The notes beneath the pieces are model-generated. The model was given only the letters and a program-made list of their open reading frames with translations. It was not told the origin of the DNA and did not search any database. From NCBI RefSeq assembly GCF_903166585.1, contig NZ_CAESCM010000002.1:124001-188000 (forward strand): 64,000 nucleotides of DNA. Direction: 5' to 3'. The first letter of the stretch is position 1, and every line of letters begins with the position of its first letter. Positions 1-10,100 of the stretch are shown one piece after another. The translations under genes were made by a program, and so were the position numbers. This DNA is from Pedobacter ghigonis. GTDB taxonomy: Bacteria; Bacteroidota; Bacteroidia; Sphingobacteriales; Sphingobacteriaceae.

Positions 1-477
1 CGTTTCGGTTTCGTTTCTGCGGAAGTGAAAAAGGATAGAAGCGGGTTCGGCGGCAAGTTCGATTTTACGTTCAACCGGCCAGCCATCTTTATCCATTACA
101 TAAAGTTCGTTTTTGGTTTTTAGTATTTCTAAAGCTTCGGCAAGTTTTTTCTCAATTTTCGGACGTACATTTTCATAAAATTTATCGTCGAAAACCTTGG
201 TGAAAAATTCGGTTGGCCGGATTAGCTTTTTATAATACTTTTTGATAATCGAATCCTGCTCAATGTCGTCCAATATTCTGATCAACTTATAATCGATATC
301 GCTTAAGTACTTATTGAATTCTTCTGCTGTATGCGTAAAAATTCGTTGGTAAGTAAAAGAGAAGTCGCCTTGCGGATTAAGCTGAACGATGTGTGGTTCA
401 ATTAAATAGCCCAAATACTCATGTTTGCACAAAGAGTACACTATTTTACAGGCTTTGGAACTATCGACACGTAACAT
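1..477 (-). CDS. SNF2-type DEAD/DEAH helicase, N-terminal part (truncated by window edge)
   Basis: An open frame runs from ATG at 477 to the window edge without a stop (159 codons seen). The residues match my recollection of the N-terminus of the roughly 950-1100 aa SNF2-family helicase common in Bacteroidota: an opening MLRVDSSKACKIVYSLCKHE, then EYLGYLIEPHIVQL, and later the conserved ILFHFRRNE. The Walker and helicase motifs lie outside the window, so the helicase call depends only on this family-specific N-terminal domain. Such proteins are ATP-driven DNA or chromatin-like remodelling motors in the cytoplasm. A TTG-N19-TAAGTTTA promoter lies about 45 bp upstream. Confidence 0.65.
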   Translation of the reverse strand, partial: MLRVDSSKACKIVYSLCKHEYLGYLIEPHIVQLNPQGDFSFTYQRIFTHTAEEFNKYLSDIDYKLIRILDDIEQDSIIKKYYKKLIRPTEFFTKVFDDKFYENVRPKIEKKLAEALEILKTKNELYVMDKDGWPVERKIELAAEPASILFHFRRNETET

Positions 478-520
478 TGATGGGATTAAAATTTTTGTAA
501 GCTAAGCGCTTAAAAAACTT

Positions 521-550
521 TAAACTTACAATATTTTGGGGTTACATCAA
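521..550 (-). promoter_or_regulatory. Candidate Bacteroidota-type promoter of the helicase gene
   Basis: On the minus strand TTG (550-548) is followed by 19 bases and then TAAGTTTA (528-521), seven of eight matches to the TAnnTTTG -7 box. Spacing fits the known -33/-7 layout of the phylum. The rest of the gap 478-785 shows nothing else I can support. Confidence 0.5.
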
Positions 551-785
551 AAGAACTGAGGGTTTTTGAAATAAAAAAAAATCCTTTTTTTAAAGGAACA
601 ATTGACAGATAATACTTTAACTAAATGTCGGGCCCAGCTGGCCATAGATTAACGCCTAATCTGAAATTAAGTTAGTGTAAAAGCGGCATAAATATTAATC
701 CTTAATAATTGGCTACAACTTATTATCTTAGCACTCGTAAAACGGTTTGTTAAAGACCGTTAAGCTTAACGCACGACCAAACCAA

Positions 786-1796
786 ATGAAATTTTTTTAC
801 CCGCTCTCTCTGTTTATCTGCCTGTGCTTTTGTAGCCACGCGCAGGAAATCCCAAGAAGTACGCAATATATTTTTAATAACATTCTGCTTAACCCGGCTT
901 TGGCAGGTATTGATAATTATACCGACTTAAAAATTGGCCTGCGCAAACAATGGAGTGGCCTGGAAGGATCGCCAAGTACACAATACCTCTCGTTAAGTAC
1001 AGCTATCGGAGAAGATTTTGTAAGGAGCAATGTAAACTCATTTGCCGGTAACGGCGAAAATCCGATGAGCAGGAGTTATGTAAACAACTACACTGCAGCA
1101 GAGCCCCACCATGGCATTGGTTTGGTAGCCATGACAGATAAAGCAGGACTGGTAAGGCAAACCAATGTAAACGTAACTTATGCTTACCACCTGGGCCTTA
1201 CCAATGAGATCAACTTATCATTAGGCTTATCCGGTGGTTTTAAATCAATCAGTGTTGATGTGCGCGGAATTATAGCCGACGAATCTGGCGATCCCTTGTT
1301 TTCGGCAGATTACAATAACAAAATCAGGCCCGATATTGGCGCAGGTTTATGGTTGTATAGTCCCAGGTTTTTTGCGGGTGTTTCGGCCAAGCAATTAATC
1401 GGGAATAAAAACAGTGTGGTAAATAATCAGGTGAAAAGCAGTCCGTACCAATCGGCAACTTTTTACGGAACTGCAGGTTACAAAATATTTTTAGACGAAG
1501 ATATTGCTATGATTCCTTCGGCGCTGATTAGCTATTGGGCAAATGCCCCTGCTACTTTTGATGCTAATTTAAAATTTGCCTATAAAGATAAATTTTGGGT
1601 AGGAACCAGTTTCCGTAATAACGACTCCTTTTCGCTTTTAGCGGGATTCAATATCGCTTCGCTGGTTAACCTCAGTTATTCTTACGATGTAAATACTTCG
1701 GGATTGCGATCGGTAAACAATGGTACGCACGAAATTGTGTTGGGCATACTACTCAATAACCGGTATCAGGTAGCATGCCCAAGCAGGCAGTTTTAA
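786..1796 (+). CDS. PorP/SprF family type IX secretion membrane protein
   Basis: A 336-residue outer-membrane protein with the PorP/SprF family pattern: a signal peptide (MKFFYPLSLFICLCFCSHAQ), then the hallmark early segment QYIFNNILLNPALAGID and repeated amphipathic beta strands. The open frame extends upstream to 747, but the ATG at 786 starts exactly at a canonical signal peptide, so I prefer it. In Flavobacterium johnsoniae SprF is needed to export the adhesin SprB, and type B C-terminal-domain cargos generally depend on an adjacent PorP-like partner. Here the neighbour is such a cargo, convergent and overlapping by 4 bp at the stop codons. It is likely the dedicated partner of that protein. 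The substrate link is inference. Confidence 0.85.
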   Translation: MKFFYPLSLFICLCFCSHAQEIPRSTQYIFNNILLNPALAGIDNYTDLKIGLRKQWSGLEGSPSTQYLSLSTAIGEDFVRSNVNSFAGNGENPMSRSYVNNYTAAEPHHGIGLVAMTDKAGLVRQTNVNVTYAYHLGLTNEINLSLGLSGGFKSISVDVRGIIADESGDPLFSADYNNKIRPDIGAGLWLYSPRFFAGVSAKQLIGNKNSVVNNQVKSSPYQSATFYGTAGYKIFLDEDIAMIPSALISYWANAPATFDANLKFAYKDKFWVGTSFRNNDSFSLLAGFNIASLVNLSYSYDVNTSGLRSVNNGTHEIVLGILLNNRYQVACPSRQF

Positions 1797-4700
1797 CGTA
1801 AAAGTGTAATGCTGCCACCAAGTGGTTTACATTCGGCCCTTAAATCGATTACATAATAATAAACACCAGCCGGCAATTCCTTATCTCTGAACCTGCCATC
1901 GAAAGGCTTGGTATAGTTACCGATAGATTCGTAAACCAGCTGACCACCGCGGGTATAAATCTTAATATTGGTGCCTTTAAAATCCGGTAAGCCCCGTACC
2001 TGCCAAACATCATTCATGCCATCACCATTAGGGGTCATGGTATTGGTGATTTCTAAATTATCGTGTGTTACTTCTACATGCACTTTGGTAAATTCACTGG
2101 TGCAGGAACCAAGTTTTCTTCTTACAAAATAATCGGCTGTTTTGGCTACTTTGAAATTGAATATACCTTTAGTGCTTTCTAAAAATGGTTTACTGTCGTC
2201 TATTCTTTCAAATAGCTGATAAGTTCCTTCTTCGGGGGCGATTACCGGCAAGGTGATATCTGAAACATAACAAACACGCAGATCGTTCATTACAGGAGCC
2301 AGAATTTTAAAGGGTTCATCAATAATGGTAAAAGGCTCACTGATGGCGTAACCACAGGTTGTTTTGTCTTTTACTTCTAAGCGGTATGTACCCGCACCAA
2401 TATTCGTTAAGTCTTGTGTAAACTGAACAGCTTCTCCTGATTCGTTAATCCATTTAAAATCGTAGCCCGGTACACCACCAATTACCTGTACACCGGTAAC
2501 CGAGCCTCTTTGTAAAGAACAGCCATCTTTAACTGGCTTTCCGGTGTTTGGTACAATGGTAAGCAGGGGGGTAACTTCTATCGTGTAAGGACCGATAATA
2601 AAGGGTGCGCAGTTATTAATGTCGTAAGCATACATCGTATAAACGCCACCAGGTAAGTTTTTTAAAGAAATAGAATTGATTGTTTTAGTGCTTAGTACAA
2701 TGTTGCCAGTTTCGTCTTTCCATTCATACCTATACGGCAGTGCTGAGCTAAAATCCAGGTCGATAGTACCATTAGTTTGTCCACAGGTTGTTGGCGATTC
2801 ACGATGAGAAAAGTTATATACTGGCGGAGCAATAGCTGTTACGACAAAGTCTCTAGGTACACGCGGGCAACTGGATTTGCTATTGCTTGCCCATAACCTA
2901 TACGAGCCTGGTTTTAGATTTTCAATTAATAATGATGTTCCGGCAGAATATGTTCCTTTTTTTACGGTTATTCCATCTGGTCCAATCCATTCATAGCCAT
3001 CAGCATCAGTTAGGTTAATTCCTCCTATCGCTCCATTATCACTGTTACAAGTCACATTCTTTCTGATGGAGGCATCGCTGATTTGAATGGTATTATCGGT
3101 AATGATAAAAAAGGATGCGGTAGTAGCCGGGCATTCGCCTTCATCGGATACCACAACGGTGTAATTTCCTCCTTCTACGTTTTGCAAATCGGGCGTTGCA
3201 GCAATTACATCGCCCAATGCTCCGGTTATTGGGTCGGGTTTGTACCATTTATAGGTAACAGTACCGGTGAAATCCGTGATTTTTAAGCCTGTAATGGCAC
3301 CATTCTGGCTACCACAGGTAGCATGTTTTGGAGGTACAGTACTTGCAATAATGATTTTAGGCTTTCTTTTTACGGTAATAGGATCAGAGGAAAGGGTACA
3401 ACTTGCCTCATCTGATACTTTTACATAATAAGTGCCTTCGGGTAAACTTGCCGGGTTGCTTCTGCTTACTACAGCATTTGTGGCGGTATTGATCCACTCG
3501 TATTTTAAAACTCCTTTCCCCCTTAAAACCTCAGCGGTAAAGGTAAAAGAAGTTTGTCCGCAAACTGGGTTTACAGGTAAAAGAGTAGGTTTGGTTAACT
3601 TCTGGTCTTTAATAATAAATACGGTTGGAAATGCTTTACAGCCATCATCAACGGTTACTTCATAAGTGCCCACATCGAGGTTCGAAATACTTTGTGTATT
3701 ACCTTTTGACACACGGCTACCGTCTGTTTCTATTTTTACCCAGCTAAAAGTGAAACCCTCACGCGGTTCGGGGATAGTGATTGATCCGTTAGCACTGCAG
3801 GTTACCGGTTCTACTATGGCTTCGTTGGGTAACAGCTCGGCGGTTGAAAATGGAGAGGTTGTAGCATTTAACAAACTGGCGGTTGCTGTAACCATTCCGC
3901 TTAGCGCGCCGTTGTATTCCCAACGACCATCACTACCGGCTTGTACTGTTGCAATATAAGTTTTACCCTCGCAAATGCCCTGACAGTTTATGGTATAAAA
4001 CAACTCTACTTCTGAGTTTGGAGTAGCCCGGCCCGAAACATAATCGCTGCGTTTTTTCAAAATTTGAATATAAGGCTGCAGGATCGTCAGGGTTTTTCCG
4101 ATCCCGAAATTCTTATTGCAAAAGAAACTGTTGCGGGTAACTTTTACTGGTTTGGCCGATACTGTTTCCAATCCGAAGTTATTATTAGCAATTAAGTTTG
4201 CTTCAGCAGGAGTTGCACCGCCCACGGTTCCGCTGGCACCTGCTTCTAATTTTACTCCCATTCCATTACCCAGTACTACTGTTCCGGCAGCATCGGTACC
4301 AATGGCATTGCCGGTTAATATAAAATCGGAATTGGTTATCGAAACGCCTGTCGTCCGGTTACCGCCAATGATGTTATTGCGTACATAAAGAGCACTATTT
4401 ACCGCATTAACTTTTAATCCCGAAATTTCTAAAGCTGAAGAGGAAAGAAATAACGGGAGCTCATGAAAATCCTTTTTACCGGTAAAGTCGACACCAATTT
4501 TATTGTTGATTACGTTGATGTCAAATCTGGCACTGCTGGAGTACGATGAACGGGTAATGTCTACATTGATGCGGTTTGCGGCAATTACGTTGCCTTCGCC
4601 TACATTATCGCCTCCTACATCCAATGCGCAATCGTACAAATTGGCCGAAATACCGGTTACGTTGGTATTGGGTGTAATTCCGTCGTAAATTACTCCGATT

Positions 4701-5326
4701 AAATTCGATTGTATTTTAATTTTCGTAGCTGCTACAGTGGTGAAAAAATAGTTGTTCTGAATCAGGATTCCGTAAATGTTACCGCCAATTACATTCCCTT
4801 TTCCAGGTGCACCGATAATGATATTACTGGCGCGGTAATCCACTATAATTCCAGAGCCTTGTACGGTATTTACATTTTGCAAATTGGTAATGGTAGCAAA
4901 ATTGCGGATATACAAACCATACACTTCTACTCCGCTGGTAGGTACATTTGTACTTGACGATTGCCCTATAACCAGCCCCGAAAAAGTAGTGTTGGTATAC
5001 TCAGGCTCTAAAATTACTTTCGCACCCGAAACACCCAATGCAGGCCATGCAGCTTGTGAGGTTCCATCGATTACCACATTTGACGAAACCACCGGAAGTG
5101 CCGTGCGTAGCCTGATGGTACGGTTGGCATTATCTGTCGGGGTGCCCGGTAAATTAAAGTTAATGGTAAAGGTGGTGGTTCTGTTGGCTACAGCAGCTTG
5201 CGTTAGGCCTTCGCGCAAAGTACCCGGACCGCTATCGGCATTACTGGTTACCACGTAAGTTTGGGCGTAAATATTCTGGAAGAAAAATAAGCCGGCAAAT
5301 AAGGCTAAAAGTTTAGAGAGGCGCAT
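1793..5326 (-). CDS. Large type B T9SS cargo with beta-helix and SprB-like repeats
   Basis: About 1177 residues. A signal peptide begins at ATG 5326 (MRLSKLLALFAGLFFFQNIYAQ); a longer frame to 5347 adds seven unlikely residues. Residues about 30-480 are rich in short Asn/Gly/Val turns typical of right-handed beta-helix or choice-of-anchor domains (NVIGGNIYGI, NVIAANR, NLIANN). About 500-1080 holds six roughly 80-residue repeats with a Cys followed by an NG, a Y-x-W strand, an L..L..G.Y motif and a closing Cys, as in SprB-like or PKD-like repeats. The last 85 residues (TPNGDGMNDVW, IYTRGGQLVYES, LPAGVYYYVID) are the gliding-motility-associated type B C-terminal domain that targets T9SS. Likely a cell-surface adhesin or structural protein. 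Confidence 0.88.
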   Translation of the reverse strand: MRLSKLLALFAGLFFFQNIYAQTYVVTSNADSGPGTLREGLTQAAVANRTTTFTINFNLPGTPTDNANRTIRLRTALPVVSSNVVIDGTSQAAWPALGVSGAKVILEPEYTNTTFSGLVIGQSSSTNVPTSGVEVYGLYIRNFATITNLQNVNTVQGSGIIVDYRASNIIIGAPGKGNVIGGNIYGILIQNNYFFTTVAATKIKIQSNLIGVIYDGITPNTNVTGISANLYDCALDVGGDNVGEGNVIAANRINVDITRSSYSSSARFDINVINNKIGVDFTGKKDFHELPLFLSSSALEISGLKVNAVNSALYVRNNIIGGNRTTGVSITNSDFILTGNAIGTDAAGTVVLGNGMGVKLEAGASGTVGGATPAEANLIANNNFGLETVSAKPVKVTRNSFFCNKNFGIGKTLTILQPYIQILKKRSDYVSGRATPNSEVELFYTINCQGICEGKTYIATVQAGSDGRWEYNGALSGMVTATASLLNATTSPFSTAELLPNEAIVEPVTCSANGSITIPEPREGFTFSWVKIETDGSRVSKGNTQSISNLDVGTYEVTVDDGCKAFPTVFIIKDQKLTKPTLLPVNPVCGQTSFTFTAEVLRGKGVLKYEWINTATNAVVSRSNPASLPEGTYYVKVSDEASCTLSSDPITVKRKPKIIIASTVPPKHATCGSQNGAITGLKITDFTGTVTYKWYKPDPITGALGDVIAATPDLQNVEGGNYTVVVSDEGECPATTASFFIITDNTIQISDASIRKNVTCNSDNGAIGGINLTDADGYEWIGPDGITVKKGTYSAGTSLLIENLKPGSYRLWASNSKSSCPRVPRDFVVTAIAPPVYNFSHRESPTTCGQTNGTIDLDFSSALPYRYEWKDETGNIVLSTKTINSISLKNLPGGVYTMYAYDINNCAPFIIGPYTIEVTPLLTIVPNTGKPVKDGCSLQRGSVTGVQVIGGVPGYDFKWINESGEAVQFTQDLTNIGAGTYRLEVKDKTTCGYAISEPFTIIDEPFKILAPVMNDLRVCYVSDITLPVIAPEEGTYQLFERIDDSKPFLESTKGIFNFKVAKTADYFVRRKLGSCTSEFTKVHVEVTHDNLEITNTMTPNGDGMNDVWQVRGLPDFKGTNIKIYTRGGQLVYESIGNYTKPFDGRFRDKELPAGVYYYVIDLRAECKPLGGSITLLR

Positions 5327-5502
5327 AAAATTGTTTGGTAGCGCCAAAATACAAATAAACTGATTAGTAGCTAGCGTTTTAGTTAAGAAACCAGCTGATT
5401 TTTTCTTTGCTTAAGGCAATAATCTTTTGTTTAGTGAGAGAGGAAAGATTTTTCCTGCAGATTTAAGGGATTAAGGTCGCAGATAAAACATGATTACTGT
5501 TG

Positions 5503-5602
5503 GTCCTCGTTGTAACGAGGATCTTTGAGCATAGCGATTTTACCGCTGCTACAAACACATTAAAAATGTGTATCTCGCTCATCCCCGTTACAAACGGAGA
5601 CG
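5503..5602. repeat. REP-like palindromic intergenic repeat, copy 1
   Basis: The element contains CCTCGTT-GT-AACGAGG (5505-5520), an AGCG/CGCT-containing stem, an ACACATT-aaa-AATGTGT hairpin (5555-5571) and an outer CCCCGTTaca-AACGGAG block. A diverged second copy with the same order of blocks lies at 51949-52056. This resembles small non-coding palindromic elements mobilised in trans (REP or MITE type). No transposase is present in the window. Confidence 0.65.
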
Positions 5603-5689
5603 ATAACCAAGTATTCTAATTTAAATCTGTGTCCTTTTCTGCTTTATGTGCGGGAAATACAAATAGCTGTTCATTCGGTTATTCCAAAC

Positions 5690-5720
5690 AAAAAAGGCAT
5701 CCTGAATAATCAGAATGCCT
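5690..5720 (-). terminator. Rho-independent terminator of the RND efflux operon
   Basis: On the minus strand AGGCATtCTGA-TTAT-TCAGgATGCCT forms a long stem (5720-5695) followed by TTTTTTG, directly after the outer-membrane factor stop codon. Confidence 0.85.
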
Positions 5721-5743
5721 CTCTTTTAACATTAATCTTTAGC

Positions 5744-7144
5744 TTATTTCCAGCCACCGCCTAATGCACGGTATAGATTAACTACCGATTGTAGTTTTTG
5801 CAATTTATCGTTAATGCCGTTTAACTGTGCTGTTAACAAACTCTGTTCAGAAGTTAATACATCAGTATAGTTAGTTGCTGAGCTATAACGTAGCAATTCT
5901 TTCGTAAAATCAACTGCTTTGGTTAACGAGGCAATTTGTTTTGCCCTTGTTGTTTCTTTCTCTGCTGCTGTTTGATAGGCAAATAAAGCATTCGATACTT
6001 CCTGCCCACCTGTTAAAAGGGTTTGCTGGAAAGTATAAAAAGCAATCTGCTGATTGGCCTGCGCTGTTTTTAAGCGGGCTTTATTGGCACCTTTAGCAAA
6101 AATGGGCTGGGTTAAACCTCCCACTAAATTGTAGAAAATAGATTTACTGAAGAAATCCTGTAACTGTAAACTTGATAAACCACCGGCAGCAGTTATGGTT
6201 AAAGCCGGATAAAAATAAGTTTTAGCAACATTGGTGTTTTCGAAAGCTGAGCGGAAACCAAACTCGGCCGCAATTACATCCGGGCGGTTTTGCAGCAATT
6301 GTGCAGAAACACCTGTTTTTAAATCGGAATAAGGTGTTTGCTGATCTAAGCTAGTACGGTTAATCGCATTTGGTGCTTTACCCAGTACAACGCTTAATGC
6401 ATTTTCAGCTTCCTTAATGCTTCTTTTTAAATCAGGCAGGGTAACCTGCGCAGCATATAAATTGGCCTCGCTTTGTACCACGGCAGCGCCATTTACTACA
6501 GCGCCTTGTTTAAGCTCTTTCATGGTTTCCACGTCCTTGGTTCTCACCTTAATGGTTTCCTCGGTAATGGCCAGTTGCTTATCCAGCGCCAGCAAAGTAT
6601 AATAGTTATTGGCAATTGTAGCAATTAACTGGGTTTGGACAGCTCTTTTAGCTGCATCGCTCTGCAATAAGGTAGCATAAGCTGCACGTTTGGCACTGCT
6701 TAATTTGCCCCATATATCGGCTTCCCAGGCAGTGCTGAGTTGCGCTTTATAGGTTTGGGTTTCCAGATTAATGTTAATCCCTGCCGGAAAGTTTAAAGAT
6801 GCCTGCGATTGTTTATTGTCAGTTACATTTACATCGGCCTGTAAGCTTGGCAAAAATGCAGCCCGACTTTGCTGTAAGGTTGCCTCGGCAATTTTGATTC
6901 TTTCGATAGCCTGTTTCAGGTCTAAATTTTCATTTATCCCTTGTTGAATCAGCGATTGCAAAGTGGTATCCGAAAACAATTGTTTCCATTGCAAATTAGC
7001 AATTGAGGTCGTGTCGGTCGTATTGTTATCGCGGTATAAACCTTCACTTTTCACCTGTGGGCGCTCGTACTTTTTAGTTACGCAGCTACTAAGGCCCAAG
7101 ATGGCTATACCGATTAAAATAGAATGCTTATATGTAAGTTTCAT
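5744..7144 (-). CDS. RND efflux outer-membrane factor (NodT/OprM-like lipoprotein)
   Basis: 466 residues, the usual length for the TolC/OprM/NodT family. The N-terminus is a lipoprotein signal with lipobox LSSC, followed by TKKYERPQV, the typical start of RND outer-membrane lipoproteins. Two related halves of long alpha-helical coiled-coil sequence (about 60-250 and 265-460) match the two OEP domains; ...LLQNRPDVIAAE marks the start of the second half, as in the family. It would form the trimeric outer-membrane channel of a tripartite pump. It is the last gene of the operon, 10 bp after the pump gene, and is followed by a strong terminator. Confidence 0.92.
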   Translation of the reverse strand: MKLTYKHSILIGIAILGLSSCVTKKYERPQVKSEGLYRDNNTTDTTSIANLQWKQLFSDTTLQSLIQQGINENLDLKQAIERIKIAEATLQQSRAAFLPSLQADVNVTDNKQSQASLNFPAGININLETQTYKAQLSTAWEADIWGKLSSAKRAAYATLLQSDAAKRAVQTQLIATIANNYYTLLALDKQLAITEETIKVRTKDVETMKELKQGAVVNGAAVVQSEANLYAAQVTLPDLKRSIKEAENALSVVLGKAPNAINRTSLDQQTPYSDLKTGVSAQLLQNRPDVIAAEFGFRSAFENTNVAKTYFYPALTITAAGGLSSLQLQDFFSKSIFYNLVGGLTQPIFAKGANKARLKTAQANQQIAFYTFQQTLLTGGQEVSNALFAYQTAAEKETTRAKQIASLTKAVDFTKELLRYSSATNYTDVLTSEQSLLTAQLNGINDKLQKLQSVVNLYRALGGGWK

Positions 7145-7154
7145 GTTTTTAAAA

Positions 7155-10100
7155 TTAATGTGGACGGTTAACCGCTAACTCGTACTCTTCTTCTGTTTGT
7201 TCGCGGTCAATGCCTTCATCAAAAGGAGATTTGTTGCTTATTTTTTCTTGCAAAGTCTGGAAAACGATAAACAGTGCAGGAATAACAAATACTCCGAATA
7301 GGGTACCGATTAACATACCTCCAACAGCTCCTGTACCAATTGATTTATTACCGGATGCACCAACACCTGTTGATAACATTAAAGGTAATAAACCTAAAAT
7401 AAAGGCAAATGATGTCATTAAGATTGGACGTAAACGTGCAGTAGCACCATCAATAGCCGCATTGGTAATACTCATGCCTTTCCGCCTTCGGTCTACCGCA
7501 TATTCTACAATCAGGATCGCATTTTTAGCGAGTAAGCCCACCAGCATAATCAGGGTAATTTGCGTGTAGATGTTATTATCGATACCAAAAATCTTATCGA
7601 AAATGAATACTCCCGCTAAACCGATCGGCAGCGAGAATAATACAGCCAATGGTAAAATATAACTTTCGTATTGTGCTGAAAGCAGGAAGTAAACGAAGAT
7701 TACGCAAAGCAGGAAGATAAAAATGGTCTGACTGCCGCTGCTTACCTCTTCACGCGATAAACCTGAGAATTCATATCCATACCCCGTTGGAAGGTGAATA
7801 GCTGCTTCTTCCTGGATTGCCTTGATGGCATCACCAGAGCTATAACCTGCATTCGGGTTACCCGTAACCGCAATTGAAGTGTATAGGTTGAAACGTGAAA
7901 TGGCTTGTGGTCCGTACACCTTCTCTAAAGTAATAAACTCAGACACCGGAGCCATGGTGCCGCTCGAGTTGCGCACATAAATACTGGTTAAGCTTTGCTG
8001 GTTAGCGCGATACTTGGCATCGGCCTGGAACATTACGCGGTACTGCTTACCAAATTTGTTAAAGTTAGAAGCATAAACCCCACCGTAATAGCCTTGTAAA
8101 ACACCCAGTACATCGCTTACGGTTAAGCCTGCCTGTTTAATTTTGGCTACATTAACATCAATCTGATATTGTGGGAAATTAGGGTTAAACGAAGTTGATG
8201 CGTACTGGATTTCGGGACGTTTACTTAGCGCTCCTAAAAATGCATTACCTACTTCGTTGAATTTCTTAATATCGCCACCGGTTTTATCCTGTAACTGGAA
8301 CTCGAAACCACCTCCGGTACCAAAACCCTGGATGGTTGGCGGGGCAAAGAAAATTACTTTTGCGCCTTTAATGCCGCCTGCTTTGGCAAATAACTCGCCA
8401 ATAATCGCCTTTACATCTCTTTTGCGTTTATCCCATGGTTTAAGCCTCGCGATAACCATACCGTAAGAACTACCCGAACCACTGATTAAACTCCGGCCAA
8501 CAACCCTGAAGGTCGCCTCAACTTCCGGCACCTTACTTACAATATCATTTATTTTAACAATGATTTTGTCGGTTTCTTCCTGCGAAGTTGATGGTGGTAA
8601 TGAGATATCAGAGAAAATTGTTCCCAAATCCTCGTTCGGTACGAATCCTTTTGGTGTGGTATTCATGATCCAAACCAGTACCACTGCGAAAACTGCAATG
8701 CCTAAACCAGCTAACCATCTTTTTCTACCTAAGAAACCTACTGAACGTTTGTATTTCTGCGTTACGGTATCGAAAGAGGTATTAAAAGCATCATAAAAGC
8801 GCTGTAAAAAGTTCTTGCTTTTTCCGTGCTCGTCTTTGTGTGGCTTTAAAAATATAGCACACAATGCCGGACTTAACGTTAAGGCGTTAATGGCCGATAA
8901 AATGATGGATATGGCCAGTGTTAAACCGAATTGTTTATAAAATCCACCCGACGAACCCTGGATAAAACTAACCGGGATAAATCCCGCCGCCATTACCAAA
9001 GTAATCGAAATAATGGCCCCGCTTATATCGTCCATTGCATCTTTGGTCGCTTTCTTGGCATCGGTATAACCTGCATCGAGCTTGGCGTGTACCGCCTCAA
9101 CAACCACAATGGCATCATCTACCACAATACCGATGGCCAGAACCAGGGCAAATAAGGTTAATAAGTTAATGGTAAAACCAAATAAACTTAAAAAGAAGAA
9201 GGTACCGATAATTGCTACCGGAACGCTAATTGCCGGAATAAGGGTTGAGCGGAAATCCTGTAAGAAAATAAATACTACAAGGAACACCAGAATAAATGCC
9301 TCAATCAATGTGTGGATTACCTTTTCAATTGATGCATCAAGGAAATCGTTTACGTTAACAACTGTTGCGTAATGAATACCTTTAGGGAAAGAAACTGCTG
9401 CTTTCTCTAAAGTTTTAATCGAATTTTCGATTACTTCTTTTGCATTCGAACCAGCAGTTTGACTAATGGCAATACCCAATGCAGGTTTACCATCAAACTT
9501 TACTGAGCTGGCATAGCTTTGTGCACCAAGTTCTATTCGTGCCACATCTTTCAAACGGAGAATCTGCCCGTTTGCATCGGCTTTAATAATGATGTTGCTA
9601 AACTCTGTTTCGGTTTTTAAGCGGCCGCTATATTTTAAAGTATACTGGAACGCCTGCCCACCCTGCTCGCCAAACTGACCCGGCGCAGCTTCGATATTTT
9701 GCTCGGCAAGGGCTACGCTCACATCATTTGGAACCAGGCCATAAACCGCCATTACCTCTGGCTTAAGCCAGATTCGCATGGTATAATCCAATGTACCAAA
9801 TGCACTGGCATCACCTACACCATTAATCCTTTTAATTTCAGGAATAATGTTGATGTTCGAGTAATTCTGTAAGAATTTCTGATCGTATGCCGGGTCATCA
9901 CTGTAAATAGAAAAAATAAGCAAATTACTTGCTTGTCTTTTAGCGGTAATTACACCCGATCTGGTTACCTCGGCAGGTAATAAACTGGTTGCCCTGGCTA
10001 CACGATTCTGCACGTTAACGGCTGCTAAATCAGGGTTTGTGCCTAATTTAAAGTTTACGGTAATGGTTGCAGTACCATCATTACTGGCGCTGGAAGTCAT

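Larger units (their letters stand above)
5327..5743. other. Intergenic region with REP-like repeat and terminator
   Basis: This 417 bp gap between the cargo gene start and the end of the efflux operon holds a structured repeat (about 5503-5602) and a rho-independent terminator for the efflux operon (5690-5720). No credible gene is seen. Confidence 0.6.

Noticed and set aside
709..731. Promoter for the PorP/SprF gene (TTG and TATCTTAG)
   Set aside because: Spacing of only 12 bp between the boxes does not fit the phylum consensus.
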